Below, one piece after another: positions 5,835 to 8,218 of a stretch of DNA of 8,218 nt. A model generated the notes under the pieces. That model saw only the letters and a program-made list of their open reading frames with translations. It did not search any database and was not told the DNA's origin. A program made the translations under genes and the position numbers. The DNA comes from an uncultured Cellvibrio sp. GTDB taxonomy: Bacteria > Pseudomonadota > Gammaproteobacteria > Pseudomonadales > Cellvibrionaceae. Position 1 is the stretch's first letter. The number at the start of each line of letters is the position of its first letter. The DNA lies in the NCBI GenBank assembly GCA_946886255.1, contig CAMPIG010000208.1, forward strand, positions 1 through 8,218, given 5' to 3'.

Positions 5835-7346
5835 GTGCGTTATTTTTTAGCGATTACAGTCATGGTGGTTTATATCGCATTCTGCCTTGTGTGCTGGATA
5901 AAGTACCGGCAGCGCGAGCGCATAACACAACGCGAAAAAGGCACCCCGCAAAACGCGATCCTTGTCGCTTACGCCAGCCAAACCGGTAACGCTGAAAAAC
6001 TTGCACACAAAAGTGTGCTGCAACTGGAGCAGGCCGGACTCTCCTGTCAGCTGCTATCGCTGCACAAGGTGGATGAGTCATTACTTGCGCACACTGCTCG
6101 AGCCTTGTTTGTGGTGAGTACGTATGGTGAGGGTGAACCGCCGGATACCGGTGCTACATTCCTGCGACGTTATCTGAAAAAAAATGATGCGGCGTTAGCG
6201 CATCTGCAATTCGGTATCCTGGCGCTGGGTGATCGCGACTATCGCCATTTTTGCGGCTTTGGCCATGCGCTGAATCATGGATTGCATCACCGAAGTGCCA
6301 CGTCATTATTTGATCTGGTGGAAGTGGATAAAGATGATGAAAGTGCATTGCGCCATTGGCAATATTATCTCGGCCAGCTCAGCGGGCAGACACAATTTGC
6401 AGACTGGAGCCAGCCGGGGTATGAAAGCTGGCGGTTGCACGCGCGAACCTGTTTGAATCCGGACAGCCCGGGTAATCCTGCCTTCCACATACAACTACAA
6501 CCCGCCCAGAAGATTATGGCGCAAGGCAAATGGCAGGCTGGAGATATCGCCGAGATCGGCCCCTGCAATCCACCGGCACGGGTAAGGCAATTCTTGCGCG
6601 AGCTGGCGCTCGATGGCCATGCCCGAATTGCTGATACAGACATGCCATTCGAGCAGCTGCTGATGCGCCGCCGTTTGCCTGAACAATCACTCGACGCTTA
6701 TCGCTCGTTATCCGCTGAAACTTTGCTTGATCAATTGCCAGTGTTACCGCACCGGGAATATTCCATTGCTTCATTGCCGGAAGATGGCACGCTCGATTTA
6801 GTCGTGCGTCAGGTGCAGTTGTCCGAAAATACCCTGGGCCTCGGTTCTGGCTGGTTAACGGCTTATGCTCAACCCGGCGATACCATTGCTGTGCGAGTGC
6901 GGGTAAACCAACGCTTCCACGCGCCGGGGGATGATCGGCCGATGATTCTGGTGGGTAATGGTACCGGTTTGGCGGGTTTGCGCGCGCACCTGCGTGCACG
7001 TGTCCGCGCCGGTTATCAGCGCAACTGGTTACTCTTTGGCGAGCGAACCCAGGCCAATGATTTTTTCTTTGCCGATGAAATTCTTGCATGGAAAAAGCAA
7101 GGCTATCTCACGCACCTTGATCTGGCGTTTTCTCGCGACCAGGCCGCGCCGCGCTACGTGCAGCATCTGTTGCTGGAAAAGCGTGATGTGATCCGGCATT
7201 GGATTGACGAAGGCGCGGCTATTTATGTCTGCGGTAGTCTGGAAGGCATGGCGCAGGGTGTGGATGAAGCGTTGACGGACATTCTCGGAGAAGAGCTGCT
7301 TGAAACCCTGGCTGATGATGAGCGGTATTGTCGCGACGTTTATTAA
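5835..7346 (+). CDS. Membrane-anchored diflavin (FMN/FAD) NADPH reductase, CysJ-like
   Basis: A 503-residue protein starting at GTG. One N-terminal helix (about 2-22, RYFLAITVMVVYIAFCLVCWI) is followed by the basic KYRQRER, placing the enzyme on the cytoplasmic side. A flavodoxin domain (about 40-182) has FMN-binding loops ASQTGNAE (47-54), STYGEGEPPD (95-104) and LGDRDYRHFCGFG (131-143). The FAD domain has REYSIAS (from R307) and GLGSGWLT. The NADP domain has GNGTGLAGLR (374-383), LFGERT, FSRDQ and YVCGS. The C-terminus RYCRDVY resembles that of CysJ, with a terminal aromatic residue. It is about 100 residues shorter than CysJ, which has no membrane helix, and no sulfite reductase hemoprotein gene is near, so sulfite reduction is unlikely. 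The same domain order is fused to PepSY helices in Pseudomonas PiuB-like proteins. Here the PepSY part is a separate gene at 3603-4226. I infer that it feeds NADPH electrons to that protein. It is preceded by a terminator. Confidence 0.88.
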   Translation: MRYFLAITVMVVYIAFCLVCWIKYRQRERITQREKGTPQNAILVAYASQTGNAEKLAHKSVLQLEQAGLSCQLLSLHKVDESLLAHTARALFVVSTYGEGEPPDTGATFLRRYLKKNDAALAHLQFGILALGDRDYRHFCGFGHALNHGLHHRSATSLFDLVEVDKDDESALRHWQYYLGQLSGQTQFADWSQPGYESWRLHARTCLNPDSPGNPAFHIQLQPAQKIMAQGKWQAGDIAEIGPCNPPARVRQFLRELALDGHARIADTDMPFEQLLMRRRLPEQSLDAYRSLSAETLLDQLPVLPHREYSIASLPEDGTLDLVVRQVQLSENTLGLGSGWLTAYAQPGDTIAVRVRVNQRFHAPGDDRPMILVGNGTGLAGLRAHLRARVRAGYQRNWLLFGERTQANDFFFADEILAWKKQGYLTHLDLAFSRDQAAPRYVQHLLLEKRDVIRHWIDEGAAIYVCGSLEGMAQGVDEALTDILGEELLETLADDERYCRDVY

Positions 7347-7381
7347 ATGCGTCGTAAAGTTTACTTCAATGGATCGTGTGT

Positions 7382-8218
7382 ATGCCCACGTTGTTTGAAA
7401 ACTTCCACAATAAATTTCAACACCTGCGCCAACGAAGATGGTTGATGTTGAGTGTTTTCGTTGTTGTCGGACTGCTCACCTGGCTGTCGCTACGCGACGG
7501 TGAGGAAAGTGTTGTGCATGCAACCGCGACTACTCTGCGCGGTGATATCGAAAATCTGGTCACCGCCACCGGTACCTTGCAACCGCGCGATTATGTCGAT
7601 GTAGGCGCGCAGGTATCGGGCCAATTGAAAGTGCTGCATGTTGACGTTGGCAGCGAGGTTAAAGCAGGTGATTTACTGGCGGAGATCGACGCGACAGTTT
7701 ATCTCGCCAAGGTAGATGGGACCCGCGCACAATTGCGTAACCAACGCGCGCAATTATTGGATCGTGAAGCGCAATTAAAACTCGCGCAGGTAAACTATAC
7801 GCGGCAACAAAATCTGCAAAAAGAAGACGCCACTACCCAGGAAGCACTGCAAAGCGCAGAAGCCTCGCTGCAGTCGGCCAAGGCGCAGATTGAAGCGCTG
7901 CAAGCGCAGATTCAACAGATCGAATCCAGCTTGCGTGCCGAAGAAGCCAATCTGGAATTTGCACGCATCTATGCACCGATGGACGGTACGGTGGTGTCGA
8001 TTACCTCCCGCCAGGGACAAACACTGAACACCAATCAAATGGCACCCACGCTGTTGCGTATCGCCGACTTGTCCACCATGACGGTGCAAGCGCAGGTATC
8101 GGAAGCGGACATCAGTAAACTGCAAAAAAATATGAAGGTGTATTTCACGACGCTGGGTGGTGAAGGGCGGCGTTGGTACAGTCAGTTGGATCGCATCGAA
8201 CCCACACCGACCGTGCTC
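7382..8218 (+). CDS. macA: MacA-like periplasmic adaptor of an efflux pump (3' end outside window)
   Basis: The frame is open from the ATG at 7382 to the window end (279 residues, no stop). One N-terminal membrane helix (about 20-37) follows a basic stretch. The first half of the lipoyl-like domain reads DYVDVGAQVSGQLKVLHVDVGSEVKAGDLLAEID (70-103). A long alpha-hairpin rich in Q, A and E (about 108-192) follows, then the second lipoyl half FARIYAPMDGTVVSI and the beta-barrel start LSTMTVQAQVSEADISKL. These match MacA closely, including VGAQVSGQLK and STM.V.AQVSEAD. MacA couples the ABC transporter MacB to an outer-membrane TolC-type channel; a macB gene is expected just beyond the window. PvdR, the pyoverdine exporter adaptor, belongs to the same family, so siderophore export is conceivable but unproven. 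The gene begins 35 bases after the reductase stop with only a weak GGAT ribosome site, and may be co-transcribed with it. Confidence 0.9.
   Translation, partial: MPTLFENFHNKFQHLRQRRWLMLSVFVVVGLLTWLSLRDGEESVVHATATTLRGDIENLVTATGTLQPRDYVDVGAQVSGQLKVLHVDVGSEVKAGDLLAEIDATVYLAKVDGTRAQLRNQRAQLLDREAQLKLAQVNYTRQQNLQKEDATTQEALQSAEASLQSAKAQIEALQAQIQQIESSLRAEEANLEFARIYAPMDGTVVSITSRQGQTLNTNQMAPTLLRIADLSTMTVQAQVSEADISKLQKNMKVYFTTLGGEGRRWYSQLDRIEPTPTVL

Noticed and set aside
5835..7346. Annotation of the diflavin reductase as CysJ of sulfite reductase
   Set aside because: It has an extra N-terminal membrane helix, is about 100 residues shorter and has no sulfite reductase hemoprotein or other cysteine-pathway gene nearby; the iron-uptake context fits better.
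7347..7445. Small open frame of 32 codons with CVCPRC and one more cysteine, starting right after the reductase stop
   Set aside because: It overlaps the macA start in another frame, has no clear ribosome site of its own (its start abuts the reductase stop) and resembles no family I recognise; the cysteine cluster is probably chance.
1..8218. CRISPR arrays, insertion sequences, tRNA or rRNA genes
   Set aside because: I saw no spaced direct repeats, transposase frames, terminal inverted repeats or tRNA-like folds on either strand.

Overview
The window reads as a gammaproteobacterial chromosome segment. It has moderate GC, standard Shine-Dalgarno sites, an NfuA-type Fe-S protein, a Fiu/PiuA-type TonB receptor and a PiuC/YbiX hydroxylase. 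The set resembles gene clusters of Pseudomonas, Cellvibrio, Xanthomonas and similar bacteria, but the exact genus cannot be fixed from the sequence. All seven genes are on the + strand. The first and last are cut by the window edges.

Layout. (1) 1-273: the C-terminal part of nfuA (Fe-S cluster carrier), closed by a strong intrinsic terminator (302-327). (2) 382-425: a near-consensus Fur box and a plausible sigma70 promoter. (3) 472-5652: a five-gene run of catecholate-siderophore TonB receptor (fiu/piuA-like), Fe(II)/2-oxoglutarate hydroxylase (piuC), a small three-helix PepSY membrane protein, a periplasmic DUF2271 protein and a periplasmic DUF4198 protein. An intrinsic terminator (5727-5753) ends the run. 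(4) 5835-7346: a membrane-anchored CysJ-like diflavin reductase (FMN flavodoxin domain plus FAD/NADPH domain). (5) 7382-8218: the start of a MacA-like efflux adaptor, running off the window.

How they may work together. The receptor brings ferric siderophore into the periplasm. NADPH electrons could pass from the cytoplasmic FAD/FMN reductase through the PepSY membrane protein to the periplasm, where iron is reduced and released. This splits into separate proteins what Pseudomonas PiuB-type proteins carry as one PepSY-plus-flavoprotein chain. The most striking detail is that the DUF2271 protein contains DGVSGAT, an exact match to the consensus Dxx(S/T)GA(T/S) that ApbE uses to attach FMN covalently to threonine. 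It is therefore a candidate periplasmic covalent flavoprotein, and the likely electron acceptor of the relay. The DUF4198 partner is predicted to begin with a histidine after signal-peptide cleavage, a possible metal site. No apbE gene is visible in the window. The architecture and motif are seen directly; the electron pathway is inference.
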